DNA of 64,000 nucleotides from CAZMBI01 sp964564675 (GTDB lineage Bacteria > Pseudomonadota > Alphaproteobacteria > Rickettsiales > UBA3002). Shown here piece by piece: positions 41,654 to 50,941 of this stretch. How positions within the stretch are numbered: the stretch's first letter is position 1; each line of letters starts with the position of its first letter. The notes below the pieces were generated by a model. The model was not told the origin of the DNA. It did no database searches and was given only the letters and a program-made list of their open reading frames with translations. Made by a program: the position numbers and the translations under genes. The stretch spans positions 31,186 to 95,185 of the forward strand of contig CAZMBI010000007.1 in the NCBI GenBank assembly GCA_964564675.1, read 5' to 3'.

Positions 41654-42463
41654 GTGTTTCCGGATTTAGATAAAAACGAACTGGCGGGTCTGGCGTTGTT
41701 TTCGCTGCGCCTGGCCGATATGGCGCGCACCATCGGGCAGCATTTCTTCAGGGCACAGCTCGATATCTCCACTAAGGAAGATGACAGCCCCGTTACTCAG
41801 GCCGATGAAACGATCGAGCAGGCACTGATTGCGCTGATCAGCGAACATTATCCACAGCACGGGATTTATGGCGAGGAAAGCGAGCGCATCAACGAAGACG
41901 CCGAATGGCAATGGGTAATCGACCCGATCGACGGCACCCGCGCCTTTATCGCCGGCCACCCTACCTTTGTCACGCTGATCGCGCTGTGTCACCGTGATAT
42001 CCCGGTATTGGGCGTGATCGAGCAGCCGATCACGCAGGACCGCTGGCTGGGGTGCCATAGCCAGCCGACCCTGTATAACGGCCAGGCGGTCAGTTGCCCG
42101 CCGGCCCCGTCCCTGCGCGACTGTCAGATCGCTACCACCTCGCACCGCTATTTCGATTCGGAACAGGAGCAGGCATTCAGCCGGCTGAAGGTGGCCTGCG
42201 CCGAAGAAACGCCGGGACAGGACGGCTACAGCTACGGGCTGCTCACTCGCGGCGCGCCACAGCTGGTGGCGGATGCCGGGTTAAAACCTTATGATTTCTG
42301 CGCTTTGGCGCCTGTTATCGAGGGCGCCGGCGGCGTGATTACCGACTGGCAAGGCGAATCGCTGAACCTGAATTCTGGCGGCACTGCGCTGGCCGCGCCG
42401 GACGCACGATTGCACGCAGAGGCGCTGCAACATCTTCAGCACAGCAAGCCGGTACTCCACTAG
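41654..42463 (+). CDS. hisN: Inositol-monophosphatase-family phosphatase, HisN-like
   Basis: 269 aa from GTG 41654. The Mg-dependent IMPase core is intact: SPVTQADE, GIYGEES and DPIDGTRAFIAGHPTF, plus KPYDFCALAPVIEGAGG at the C-terminus. The DPIDGTRAFIxGxPTF form is that of histidinol-phosphate phosphatase HisN in Alphaproteobacteria, the eighth step of histidine synthesis. Inositol-1-phosphatase or CysQ activity is the alternative. Confidence 0.82.
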   Translation: MFPDLDKNELAGLALFSLRLADMARTIGQHFFRAQLDISTKEDDSPVTQADETIEQALIALISEHYPQHGIYGEESERINEDAEWQWVIDPIDGTRAFIAGHPTFVTLIALCHRDIPVLGVIEQPITQDRWLGCHSQPTLYNGQAVSCPPAPSLRDCQIATTSHRYFDSEQEQAFSRLKVACAEETPGQDGYSYGLLTRGAPQLVADAGLKPYDFCALAPVIEGAGGVITDWQGESLNLNSGGTALAAPDARLHAEALQHLQHSKPVLH

Positions 42464-42596
42464 CCGCTTGCACCCGGTAAAAACCTAGTTATAGTGCGGG
42501 TTTTCCCCTTTGGCCTTGGCTGCTGCCGGAAACGTCGCAGCTGCGCAAGGGCATGTACGCATGGATGCGTTCACCCAAGCGGGTGACAGGAGGATT

Positions 42597-44594
42597 ATGA
42601 GCGATTTATTCAACGGCAATCAGGCACGTAAACGCAACATCCCGCAGGCGGAGTATTCGGCCAAGGATATTGAAGTCCTGGAAGGGCTGGAGCCAGTGCG
42701 ACGGCGCCCGGGCATGTATATCGGCGGCAATGACGAGCTGGCCATGCACCACCTGGTCAGCGAGGTGTTCGACAACGCCATGGATGAGGCGGTCGCCGGA
42801 CATGCCTCGCGTATCGAGGTCGAAATGGCGCCGGATAATACCATCACGGTTCAGGATAACGGCCGCGGCATTCCCATTGACCCGCACCCCAAATTCAAAA
42901 ACAAATCCGCGCTTGAAGTCATTTTGATGACCCTGCATGCCGGTGGCAAGTTCTCGGATAAAATCTACCATACGGCCGGCGGGCTGCATGGGGTGGGCAT
43001 TTCCGTGGTCAATGCCCTTTCGGAGTATATGGAAGTGGAAGTGGTACGCGAACAGGCCCTGTATAAACAGGAGTTTACGCGCGGGCAGGTGCATTCCAAA
43101 CTGAAAAAGCTGGGAACGATTAAAAATCGTAAAGGCACGCGCATCACGTTTCGCCCGGACCCGGACATTTTCGGCAAAAAAGCCAGCTTCCGCCCGCGCC
43201 ATATTTATAAACTCATCCGCGCCAAGGCCTATTTATTCCACGATGTCCAAATCCGCTGGCAATGTGATCCGTTGCTGCTGGAAGACATCAAGGACGTGCC
43301 GACCGAGGAGACGATTCATTTCCCCGGCGGGCTGCAGGATTTCCTGAAACAGGAAATTAACGGCCGCCATACCGTCACCGGCGAACCGTTCAGCGGCGAG
43401 GCCGAACTAGCAGGCGGCATGGGACGAATTGAATGGGCTATGGCCTGGCCGATGGACGTGGAAGGGGCGCTGTCCACCTATTGCAATACCATTCCCACGC
43501 CGGAAGGCGGCACGCATGAAACCGGCCTGCGCGCCGCATTGCTCAAAGGGATTAAATCGTTCGGTGAAATGACCAACAATAAAAAAGCCGCACAGATTAC
43601 CGCCGATGATATAATGGGTGGGGCTGTGGCCGTGCTGTCGCTGTTCCTCAAAGATCCGCAATTCCAGGGACAGACAAAGGAAAAACTGGTTTCAAGCAAT
43701 GCCGCCAAGCTGGTGGAAAATGCCATGCGCGATCATTTCGACAACTGGCTTTCCGCCCGGCCGGAAGAGGCGAACGCCTTGTTGGCGCATTTTGTCGAGC
43801 GTGTGGAAGAACGCCTGCGCCGGCGTCAGGATCGTACCGTCGCCCGTAAAGCGGCTACCCAGCGTCTGCGCCTGCCGGGCAAACTGGCCGATTGCACGCG
43901 GCACGGGCATCACGGCAGCGAGATTTTTCTGGTAGAAGGAGACTCCGCCGGCGGCTCGGCCAAGCAGGCACGGATGCGCGAGACGCAGGCCGTATTGCCG
44001 CTGCGCGGGAAAATCCTCAATGTCGCCTCCGCCACCGTCGATAAAATCCGCGCCAATCAGGAGATCGCCGATATGTTGCTGGCGCTGGGCTGCGGTTCGG
44101 GCAAGGACTATAACGAAGCCGCCCTGCGTTATGAGAAAGTCATCATCATGACCGATGCCGATGTGGACGGCGCCCATATCGCCTCGCTGCTCATGACGTT
44201 TTTTTACAAAGAAATGCCGCAGTTGATTACCGGCGGGCATTTATACCTGGCGCAGCCACCGCTTTATCGTGTGACACAGAGTAATCACAGCCATTATGCG
44301 CTGACCGATGACGAAAAGGATAAACTGGTGGCCAAGCTCAACAAAGGCCGCGGCAAGGTGGAGGTCGCTCGCTTTAAGGGGCTTGGCGAAATGACTGCCG
44401 CACAACTCAAAGAAACCACCATGAACCCGGAGCGGCGAATATTGTTCCGCGTGATGATTGCCGATGACGAAGCAGCGGATACCAGCGAACGCGTCAATCA
44501 ACTGATGGGCAAAAAACCCGAGCTGCGTTTTCAGTTCATCCGCGAGCAAACCGAACTTTACGGTGACGAAGTGGTAAAGCAGCTGGATGTATGA
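42597..44594 (+). CDS. parE: DNA topoisomerase IV subunit B
   Basis: 665 aa from ATG 42597, with AGGAGG six bases upstream (open frame upstream to 42510 is not used). ATPase: NAMDEAVAG, VQDNGRGIP, GGLHGVGISVVNALS. TOPRIM: LVEGDSAGGSAKQARMR and DADVDGAHI. Slightly extended central part and the GKLADC segment fit ParE rather than GyrB, which is longer. Decatenates sister chromosomes with ParC, which is not in the window. Confidence 0.94.
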   Translation: MSDLFNGNQARKRNIPQAEYSAKDIEVLEGLEPVRRRPGMYIGGNDELAMHHLVSEVFDNAMDEAVAGHASRIEVEMAPDNTITVQDNGRGIPIDPHPKFKNKSALEVILMTLHAGGKFSDKIYHTAGGLHGVGISVVNALSEYMEVEVVREQALYKQEFTRGQVHSKLKKLGTIKNRKGTRITFRPDPDIFGKKASFRPRHIYKLIRAKAYLFHDVQIRWQCDPLLLEDIKDVPTEETIHFPGGLQDFLKQEINGRHTVTGEPFSGEAELAGGMGRIEWAMAWPMDVEGALSTYCNTIPTPEGGTHETGLRAALLKGIKSFGEMTNNKKAAQITADDIMGGAVAVLSLFLKDPQFQGQTKEKLVSSNAAKLVENAMRDHFDNWLSARPEEANALLAHFVERVEERLRRRQDRTVARKAATQRLRLPGKLADCTRHGHHGSEIFLVEGDSAGGSAKQARMRETQAVLPLRGKILNVASATVDKIRANQEIADMLLALGCGSGKDYNEAALRYEKVIIMTDADVDGAHIASLLMTFFYKEMPQLITGGHLYLAQPPLYRVTQSNHSHYALTDDEKDKLVAKLNKGRGKVEVARFKGLGEMTAAQLKETTMNPERRILFRVMIADDEAADTSERVNQLMGKKPELRFQFIREQTELYGDEVVKQLDV

Positions 44595-44667
44595 GCATGA
44601 CAAACAAGGAGATATTCGCCATCCTGTTGACCGGTCAAACCGATAAACCAAGATTACGAATGCGATA

Positions 44668-46098
44668 ATGAGAGTAACACTGCATATCATCGGCGGCGGA
44701 CTGGCGGGCAGTGAGGCAGCCTGGCAGGCGGCTAATCGGGGCGTTGAAGTGGTGATCCACGAAATGCGCCCGGCCGTTGCAACTGAGGCGCATCACACCG
44801 GCCATTGCGCCGAGCTGGTGTGCTCCAATTCCTTCCGCTCCGACGACCATGAAACATCCGCCATCGGCTTGCTGCATGAAGAAATGCGCCGCTGTGACTC
44901 GCTGATTATGGCCATGGGCGACAGCCATCAGTTGCCGGCTGGCGGCGCGCTGGCGGTGGACCGGGAAGGTTTCGCGCAGGCCGTTACCGAAAAACTGCGC
45001 GCGCATCCGAATATCCGGTTTGAGGCGGGGGAGGTAAAAGAAATCCCCTCCCCCATTTATGGGGTAGGGTTAGGGTGGGGGCAACAAGCGCCCGAGGATG
45101 CCCCCCTCCTAATCTCCCCCCGTAAACGGGGCGAGGAAGCGTTGTGGATCATCGCCACCGGCCCGCTGACCTCTTCCAAACTGGCTGAGAGCATTCTGGC
45201 TCATACCGGCGAGGAATATCTTGCGTTTTTCGATGCTATCGCGCCGATTGTTTATCTGGATTCGGTGAATATGAATGTGGCGTGGTTTCAGTCGCGTTAT
45301 GACAAACCCGGCCCCGGCGGTGACGGCAAAGACTATCTCAACTGCCCGATGAACAGGGCGCAATATGAAGCCTTTATCGACGCGCTGCAGGCGGCGGAAA
45401 AAACCGAATTCAAGGAATGGGAGAAGAATACACCGTATTTCAACGGCTGCCTGCCGATCGAGGTGATGGCCGAGCGCGGGCCGGAGACGCTGCGCTATGG
45501 CCCGATGAAACCGGTCGGTCTCACCAACCCGCATTGTCCGGACGAAAAACCTTATGCCGTGGTCCAGCTGCGTCAGGATAACAAGCTCGGCACGCTATAT
45601 AATATCGTCGGCTTCCAGACCAAGCTCAAATGGGGCGAACAAAAGCGTATTTTTCGGCTGATTCCGGGGCTGGAAGAAGCGGAGTTCGCCCGACTCGGCG
45701 GCATTCACCGCAATACGTTCATCAACAGCCCCAAACTGCTCGATAGCCAGTTGCGCCTACAGCGCGCCCCGCATCTGCGCTTCGCCGGGCAGATCACCGG
45801 CGTGGAAGGCTATGTCGAATCCGCCGCTTGCGGTCTACTGGCCGGGCGCTTCGCCGCCGCCGAACTGCTGCAGGAACCGCTTGAAACTCCGCCTGCCACC
45901 ACGGCGCTGGGCGCGCTACTCGCCCATATCACCGGCGGCGCCAATGCCAGCCATTTCCAGCCGATGAACATCAATTTCGGCCTGATGCCGCCGCTGGCGC
46001 ACAAAACCCGCAAAAATGACCGGCCGCTGGCGTACACAAGCCGGGCAAAAGCGGATTTGGGGGAGTGGTTGCGGGAGAATGAGAGGAAGGTGGCTTAA
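44668..46098 (+). CDS. trmFO: Folate/FAD-dependent tRNA (uracil-54-C5)-methyltransferase
   Basis: 476 aa. Methylates U54 of tRNAs using methylene-tetrahydrofolate and FADH2. N-terminal IIGGGLAGSEAAWQAANRG binds FAD; CSNSFRSDD and the nucleophile-region NCPMNRAQYEAF are TrmFO marks; C-terminal YVESAACGLLAGRFAA closes the FAD site. Residues 127-158 (SPIYGVGLGWGQQ... up to GEEA) are an insertion relative to the family, encoded by a GC-rich repeat pair. The remainder aligns normally, so the protein is probably functional. Confidence 0.94.
   Translation: MRVTLHIIGGGLAGSEAAWQAANRGVEVVIHEMRPAVATEAHHTGHCAELVCSNSFRSDDHETSAIGLLHEEMRRCDSLIMAMGDSHQLPAGGALAVDREGFAQAVTEKLRAHPNIRFEAGEVKEIPSPIYGVGLGWGQQAPEDAPLLISPRKRGEEALWIIATGPLTSSKLAESILAHTGEEYLAFFDAIAPIVYLDSVNMNVAWFQSRYDKPGPGGDGKDYLNCPMNRAQYEAFIDALQAAEKTEFKEWEKNTPYFNGCLPIEVMAERGPETLRYGPMKPVGLTNPHCPDEKPYAVVQLRQDNKLGTLYNIVGFQTKLKWGEQKRIFRLIPGLEEAEFARLGGIHRNTFINSPKLLDSQLRLQRAPHLRFAGQITGVEGYVESAACGLLAGRFAAAELLQEPLETPPATTALGALLAHITGGANASHFQPMNINFGLMPPLAHKTRKNDRPLAYTSRAKADLGEWLRENERKVA
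45046..45141 (+). repeat. In-frame palindromic repeat pair inside trmFO
   Basis: Two GC-rich units in opposite orientation: 45045-45081 with the core GGGTTAGGGTGGGGG, and 45100-45137 with CCCCCCGTAAACGGGG. They add about 32 codons at the EIP/IIATGPLTS junction. The same core recurs in hpnE (47780-47863), which shows that it is a dispersed element. Confidence 0.8.
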
Positions 46099-46101
46099 CG
46101 C

Positions 46102-46854
46102 CTACCTTACCGCACCTTTTGTGCCAGCCATTTTTACGTTGGCTGATTTGAAAGCTTGCTCAACTTCTGCATCAATAATTCCAAACAAATTTTTAGCAAA
46201 GCTATGTATGACATGCTCACCCACCTCATCCGATGCTTTCTCTTTCAATAAATCAGAAAGCCCTTCTCTGACGGCTTGCTCAGAATCACGTTCAATTCCA
46301 ACACCCAAGCCAGATAAAACTTTCTGTTTGATCGTGAGCAATAGCAACTCCTCCCATTCCCCAAATGTCCAGAGCATCGGTAACCTTAGATCAGCTTTAT
46401 ATGGCAAAATAGAAAACTTATGATCAACTTGCTTTTTTATTTCGAAAACATCTATGTTTTTCTTAGGTGAAATCGGCACACTTACGTTGAGCGTTTTTTT
46501 TACTTCACTTTTTATAATATTATAAGCTTCTTCAGCCGCTTTAACCATATTGGGGCTAAGATCCTCTCTGTCATCCCCCATAAGGGCCCGAACGTAATCT
46601 CCAAGACTAACAAGCTCTCTAGGTTCATTTTCACCGCCATTAAGCGCCTTTCCTAGCAAAAGAGTTGGAAAATCATTGCCCGAAGTCACTCCCAACTCAT
46701 CCAACAAGACATCATAGACGACAAGCTGAATCGCCTCATCTAAAAGCGGTTTCGTCTTATCATTCACCTTAAATTTTAAGTTTGAAGAAGTACTGCTAGC
46801 CTCAAATTGGGTATAAACTTTACTTTTGATATCAGAAACGTTTATTCTTTTCAT
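46102..46854 (-). CDS. Hypothetical protein, AT-rich gene
   Basis: 250 aa, not recognised. Hydrophilic, Lys/Glu-rich, mostly helical, no signal or membrane segment. The gene and its flank (46855-46918) are clearly more AT-rich than trmFO and hpnE on either side, and codon choice (many AAA, TTA, ATA) differs, suggesting horizontal acquisition. It is convergent with trmFO, 3 bp away. Confidence 0.65.
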   Translation of the reverse strand: MKRINVSDIKSKVYTQFEASSTSSNLKFKVNDKTKPLLDEAIQLVVYDVLLDELGVTSGNDFPTLLLGKALNGGENEPRELVSLGDYVRALMGDDREDLSPNMVKAAEEAYNIIKSEVKKTLNVSVPISPKKNIDVFEIKKQVDHKFSILPYKADLRLPMLWTFGEWEELLLLTIKQKVLSGLGVGIERDSEQAVREGLSDLLKEKASDEVGEHVIHSFAKNLFGIIDAEVEQAFKSANVKMAGTKGAVR

Positions 46855-46921
46855 CAGAACCCATAAGAAAAATTTTATCTATAAATTATCAGAAAAATAT
46901 GCACCATGGTATTAAGATTTG

Positions 46922-48088
46922 ATGAAACCCACCATCCACATCATCGGCGCAGGGCTGGCGGGACTCTCGGCGGCGGTGCGCTGCGCGCCCCACGCGCGTG
47001 TTATCCTCTATGAAGCCAGTGGCCAGGCGGGCGGACGCTGCCGATCGTATCACGACGTACAGCTGGGACGGGTGATCGATAACGGCAATCACCTGATTCT
47101 CGGCGCCAACCGGGAGACGTGGGATTATCTTCGCACCATTGGCGCAGCCGATAGCTTACAACCTATCGGCTATCGCTACCCGTTCCTTGATTTGCCAAGC
47201 AGCAAGTGTTGGGAAACCGCCCTGCCCTTTGGCCTGCCCTACCGCCACCTGCGTGCGCGCTTCCTCACCCCGTTTTGCATCTCGGCACTTAACACCCCTA
47301 CGGCGCAGGCCTCTTCTGCCTTACTCGGCGCGCTGGCCTGGCAGCTCCTCATACGTGGCAGACAGGGGGCAACCGGCTGGCTGCCCAAAGACAATCTGCA
47401 AGCCAGCCTGATCGACCCCGCACTGGCCCATATCCGTCACCATGGCGGCGAGCTGCATACCCGCCGTCGCATCACGACGCTTGATTTCGGTGATGATGCG
47501 GTGATTATCGCCACACCCGCGCCGATTACCGCCGAACTCCTGCCCGGCCTCAGCGTGCCCGACCGATTCGAGCCCATCATCAACGGCCATTTTCTCTGCG
47601 AGCACGGCCAGCCGCCGGGTACTGTCTTAGGCCTTACGGGCGGCACCGCCGACTGGCTGTTTTTTAAGAACGGCATGGTTTCCACCACCACCAGCGCCGC
47701 ATCGCGGCTCGCTGATTTCGATCATTCCAAACTGGCGCACGGATTGTGGACAGATATTTGTATGGCCTTATTTTCGGTGCATACCCCCCTACCATCCTCT
47801 CCCCATAAATGGGGGGAGGAGACGGTTCCCTCCCCCGTTCACGGGGGAGGGTTAGGGTGGGGGAAAAAACCACCTCCACATCGCATTTTGATAGAAAAAC
47901 GCGCTACATTCGCAGCAACATCAACGCAGCAGGCACGCCGCCCCCGCACGATAACCAACCAGCCTAATACCTGGCTGGCCGGGGATTATACCGCCACCGG
48001 CCTGCCCGCCACCATCGAAGGCAGCATCCGCTCGGGCACGCGTGCCGCCAGCCTGGCCTTGAAATATTTGGGTAAAAAGGCTACATAA
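46922..48088 (+). CDS. hpnE: FAD-dependent hydroxysqualene dehydroxylase-type protein
   Basis: 388 aa from ATG 46922 (a TTG three bases earlier is possible). Amine-oxidase-type flavoprotein: IHIIGAGLAGLSAAVRCAP, EASGQAGGRCRSYHD, GNHLILGANRETWDYLR and C-terminal WLAGDYTATGLPATIEGSI match HpnE, which reduces hydroxysqualene to squalene for hopanoids. A repeat insertion of about 28 codons (PLPSSPHKWGEE... to GLGWGKK) sits in the loop before EKRATFAAT. No other hopanoid gene is in the window, so the pathway is inferred. Confidence 0.85.
   Translation: MKPTIHIIGAGLAGLSAAVRCAPHARVILYEASGQAGGRCRSYHDVQLGRVIDNGNHLILGANRETWDYLRTIGAADSLQPIGYRYPFLDLPSSKCWETALPFGLPYRHLRARFLTPFCISALNTPTAQASSALLGALAWQLLIRGRQGATGWLPKDNLQASLIDPALAHIRHHGGELHTRRRITTLDFGDDAVIIATPAPITAELLPGLSVPDRFEPIINGHFLCEHGQPPGTVLGLTGGTADWLFFKNGMVSTTTSAASRLADFDHSKLAHGLWTDICMALFSVHTPLPSSPHKWGEETVPSPVHGGGLGWGKKPPPHRILIEKRATFAATSTQQARRPRTITNQPNTWLAGDYTATGLPATIEGSIRSGTRAASLALKYLGKKAT
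47780..47863 (+). repeat. In-frame palindromic repeat pair inside hpnE
   Basis: Left unit with CCCCATAAATGGGG, right unit CCCCCGTTCACGGGGG followed by AGGGTTAGGGTGGGGG. The right-hand core is identical to that in trmFO over GGGTTAGGGTGGGGG. The insertion keeps frame and falls in a variable loop. Confidence 0.8.
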
Positions 48089-48114
48089 GAAGTGTTTTAA
48101 AGAAAGGCACGCCC

Positions 48115-48843
48115 ATGACCGTATTAACAAGACGTGCATTTTGCCAAAGCGCCGCTGTGTTGGTTGCCGCCAGCACCGCGCCGTTTCCGATATTTGCAAA
48201 CACTCTAACTAGTGAGGACACCATGGCTTTCACCCTTCCCGATTTACCGTATGATAAAAGTGCACTAGAGCCGCACATCTCTGCCCAGACGCTGGAATTT
48301 CATCACGGCAAACACCACAACACCTATGTCACCAATCTCAATAAGCTGATTGAAGGCAGTGACATGGCCAATGCCTCTCTGGAAGATATCATCCAGCAAA
48401 CCGCTGGCAAATCCGATCAGAAAGGCATTTTCAACAACAGCGCTCAGGTGTGGAATCATACCTTTTATTGGCATTCGATGAAGCCCCATGGCGGTGGCTC
48501 GCCCTCCGGTGAGCTGGCTGATAAAATCGCCAATGATTTCGGCTCTTATGAGCAGTTTGTTGAAGAATTCAAGCAGGCGGGCGCAACGCAGTTCGGCAGT
48601 GGCTGGGCCTGGCTGGTACTGGCCAAGGACGGAAGCCTGAAAGTTACCAAAACGCCGAATGCGGAAAACCCGATGACCGATGGGCATACCCCGCTTTTGA
48701 CCATGGATGTGTGGGAACACGCCTATTATCTGGATTATCAGAACCGCCGCCCGGATTACATCGCCACGTTCCTTAATGAACTGGTGAACTGGGATTTTGC
48801 GGCGGAGAATTTTGCCTACGCCAAGCAAAAGCAGGCGGCTTAA
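48115..48843 (+). CDS. sodB: Iron superoxide dismutase with N-terminal extension
   Basis: 242 aa. From residue 37 (MAFTLPDLPYDKSALEPHIS) it is a standard Fe-SOD: ligands in LEFHHGKHHNTYV, WNHTFYWHSM and MDVWEHAYYLDYQNRR; GATQFGSGWAWL marks the Fe type. Before this is TRRAFCQSAAVLVAASTAP, a twin-arginine-like signal. An internal ATG 48223 with its own GAGGAC would give the usual 206-aa cytoplasmic enzyme; the outer ATG has AAAGG. Two forms, exported and cytoplasmic, are possible; which is used is not decided. Confidence 0.88.
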   Translation: MTVLTRRAFCQSAAVLVAASTAPFPIFANTLTSEDTMAFTLPDLPYDKSALEPHISAQTLEFHHGKHHNTYVTNLNKLIEGSDMANASLEDIIQQTAGKSDQKGIFNNSAQVWNHTFYWHSMKPHGGGSPSGELADKIANDFGSYEQFVEEFKQAGATQFGSGWAWLVLAKDGSLKVTKTPNAENPMTDGHTPLLTMDVWEHAYYLDYQNRRPDYIATFLNELVNWDFAAENFAYAKQKQAA

Positions 48844-48859
48844 CCTGTCTGCTACATCA

Positions 48860-48892
48860 CCCTGCCCTCTTCCACCAGGGAGAGAGGCAGGG
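48860..48892. repeat. Intergenic palindromic repeat after sodB
   Basis: CCCTGCCCTCT and AGAGGCAGGG form an imperfect hairpin of about 10 bp with a short loop, in the convergent sodB-cysteine-desulfurase spacer. Type and base composition resemble the intragenic elements. It could also act as a bidirectional transcription end. Confidence 0.55.
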
Positions 48893-48921
48893 TTCGCGTC
48901 GCGCAGCATGCTGACAGAAAT

Positions 48922-50025
48922 TTACGCTGCCTTCTGTGCTAACCGCCGATAAAGTGTCAGCCAGCAATCAGTAAATCGGCTCAGCTCTTCGGGGCTGGTG
49001 TTCCACCCGGCGCTAACACGAATCGCACACTGTGCATCGTCTTCGCTATGCCCCATGGCGCGTAGTACGTGCGACGGCTCAATCCGCCCGGAACTGCATG
49101 CCGAACCGGCGCTGATGGCGAAGCCTTCCAGATCGCAATGCATCAGCTGGGTTTCGCTTTGCACGCCCGGCATGATGATACTGGCGGTATTGCCCAGGCG
49201 CTTGCTTTGGCCGCCGACAATCGCCTCCCCTCCGGCGGCGTCGATGATGCGGCGCTCCATTTCCTGTTTTGCAGTTTCAACCGGCCCCAGCCACGCGCGG
49301 CCAGCGCTGGACTCTACCACTTTGGCGAACCCAAGGGCCAGCGCCACGGCCTGTGTGCCGGCGCGGCGGTTCAATTCCTGCCCGCCGCCGGTGATAAACG
49401 GTTTAATCGGTAAATCCTGACGCACCACCAGCACTCCGATCCCCACAGGCCCGCCGCATTTATGCGCACACAGCGTTAACATATCGGCCCCGAGCATGCA
49501 CATATCAAAGGTCAGCTTACCCAGCGCCTGGACGGCATCGCAATGCAATAGCCCGTTGTGTTCGTGTACTATACGCGAAATATCGGCAACGGGTTGAATG
49601 ACGCCGGTTTCGTTATTGGCCAGCATGACGGAGACCAGCGCCGGGCGGCCCAGATGATGCAGCTTGGAAGCGAGTATTTCCTGATCGATCAGCCCGTTTG
49701 CATCCACCGGCACGATGTCTCCGCCCAGACGCCTGGCGGTTTCAAGCACCGAACTGTGTTCGCTTGCTCCCACCAGCAGCGGCCGGTCTACGGCGCGCAG
49801 GGCGGTGTTGTTGGCTTCGCTGCCCGAACTGGTAAATATCACCTCATCCGGCCAGGCCCCGATGGCATCGGCCAGGATGCGGCGGGAATCCTCCAGCAGC
49901 TGCCGGGCCTTGCGACCGTGCGCATGCACGGAAGATGGGTTATAGGGATGCGCCCAGCCCTCCTGCATCGCGGCAACCACCTCGGGCATGAGTGGGGCGG
50001 TGGCGTTATAATCCAGATAGGTCAT
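48922..50025 (-). CDS. Cysteine desulfurase
   Basis: 367 aa class V aminotransferase-fold PLP enzyme of the NifS/IscS family, supplying sulfur for Fe-S clusters or thiolation. YLDYNATAPLMPEVV opens; PLP contacts SSGSEANNTALRA and CDAVQALGKL; Schiff-base Lys in CAHKCGG; catalytic Cys in ISAGSACSSGRIEPSHVL. It follows cysE by 30 bp on the same strand, linking cysteine synthesis to sulfur transfer. No isc or suf scaffold gene is adjacent, so the exact subtype stays open. Confidence 0.92.
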   Translation of the reverse strand: MTYLDYNATAPLMPEVVAAMQEGWAHPYNPSSVHAHGRKARQLLEDSRRILADAIGAWPDEVIFTSSGSEANNTALRAVDRPLLVGASEHSSVLETARRLGGDIVPVDANGLIDQEILASKLHHLGRPALVSVMLANNETGVIQPVADISRIVHEHNGLLHCDAVQALGKLTFDMCMLGADMLTLCAHKCGGPVGIGVLVVRQDLPIKPFITGGGQELNRRAGTQAVALALGFAKVVESSAGRAWLGPVETAKQEMERRIIDAAGGEAIVGGQSKRLGNTASIIMPGVQSETQLMHCDLEGFAISAGSACSSGRIEPSHVLRAMGHSEDDAQCAIRVSAGWNTSPEELSRFTDCWLTLYRRLAQKAA

Positions 50026-50055
50026 AATAAACCCATATCCGCGCTTAATTTAATT

Positions 50056-50781
50056 TTAATATTTAAACTCATTATCCGCTTCCCAGTGCGTCGCTGACAT
50101 GGCCGCGTCGTCGGTCAGTCCGTGGGTCTGGCCTTCAAGCGCCTGTACCCGCTTGCTTAACCGTGCGATCTCTTCGCGCAACGCCGTTAATTCCCCGCCG
50201 ATAGGGTCCACCGGCTCCTCAGCAGGCGCGCCGTAGGCATCGAAATGATCCGTCTCCGGCGCGGAAGGCTTGGCCACTACCACCTGCCCCGGAATACCTA
50301 CCACGGTGGAATGCTCCGGCACGTCTTTAACCACGACCGCGTTGGAGCCGATGCGCGCGCCGCTGCCGATATGAATCGGGCCCAGTAATTGCGCGCCGGC
50401 GCCGATGACCACATCGTCACCCACCTGCGGATGACGCACCCCCTTGCTCCATGACGTGCCGCCCAGCGTTACATCATGATAGATCGTTACATTATCCCCT
50501 ATTCTGGCCGTCTCCCCGATCACCACGCCCATCCCGTGATCGATAAAAAACCGCGCGCCTATGTGCGCGCCCGGATGAATTTCGATCCCAGTCAGAAAGC
50601 GCCCGATATGGGAAACAAAACGCCCAAGCAATTTCAGATTTTTCCGCCACAGCCAATGGCCGATGCGATATGTGCACAGCGCATGAAATCCCGGATAGCA
50701 CAGTACCACCTCCACCCGGCTGCGCGCCGCCGGGTCACGACCGAAATATGAATCAATATCGCTGAACATCCGCTTGAGCAT
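50056..50781 (-). CDS. cysE: Serine O-acetyltransferase
   Basis: 241 aa. Makes O-acetylserine, first step of cysteine synthesis. N-terminal part as in short (EpsC-type) CysE, then left-handed beta-helix hexapeptide repeats (GIEIHPGAHIGARFFIDHGMG, the His/Asp active site, and GAGAQLLGPIHIGSGARIGSN). The last 60 residues carry a short coiled coil (REEIARLSKRVQALEGQ) not needed for catalysis, possibly for contact with cysteine synthase. First of a cysE-desulfurase operon. Confidence 0.93.
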   Translation of the reverse strand: MLKRMFSDIDSYFGRDPAARSRVEVVLCYPGFHALCTYRIGHWLWRKNLKLLGRFVSHIGRFLTGIEIHPGAHIGARFFIDHGMGVVIGETARIGDNVTIYHDVTLGGTSWSKGVRHPQVGDDVVIGAGAQLLGPIHIGSGARIGSNAVVVKDVPEHSTVVGIPGQVVVAKPSAPETDHFDAYGAPAEEPVDPIGGELTALREEIARLSKRVQALEGQTHGLTDDAAMSATHWEADNEFKY

Positions 50782-50941
50782 TGCATTTCATCCAGGCTTA
50801 CGCTATGTGTACACAGTTAATCCTAAGGGGTGTTGCCTTTGGGGACAGTGGTTTATATAAAAATCCCCGATTACCAGCCTGTTAAGGATTGAAGCTAATA
50901 TTATAAATTACCACGGTACAACGGTCAATCATCTAGAACTT

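Noticed and set aside
42464..42510. Terminator after the hisN-like gene (ACCCG...CGGGT then TTTT)
   Set aside because: Only a 5-bp stem with a long loop; too weak.
50782..50941. Riboswitch or leader upstream of cysE
   Set aside because: No conserved riboswitch core or terminator pair could be recognised.
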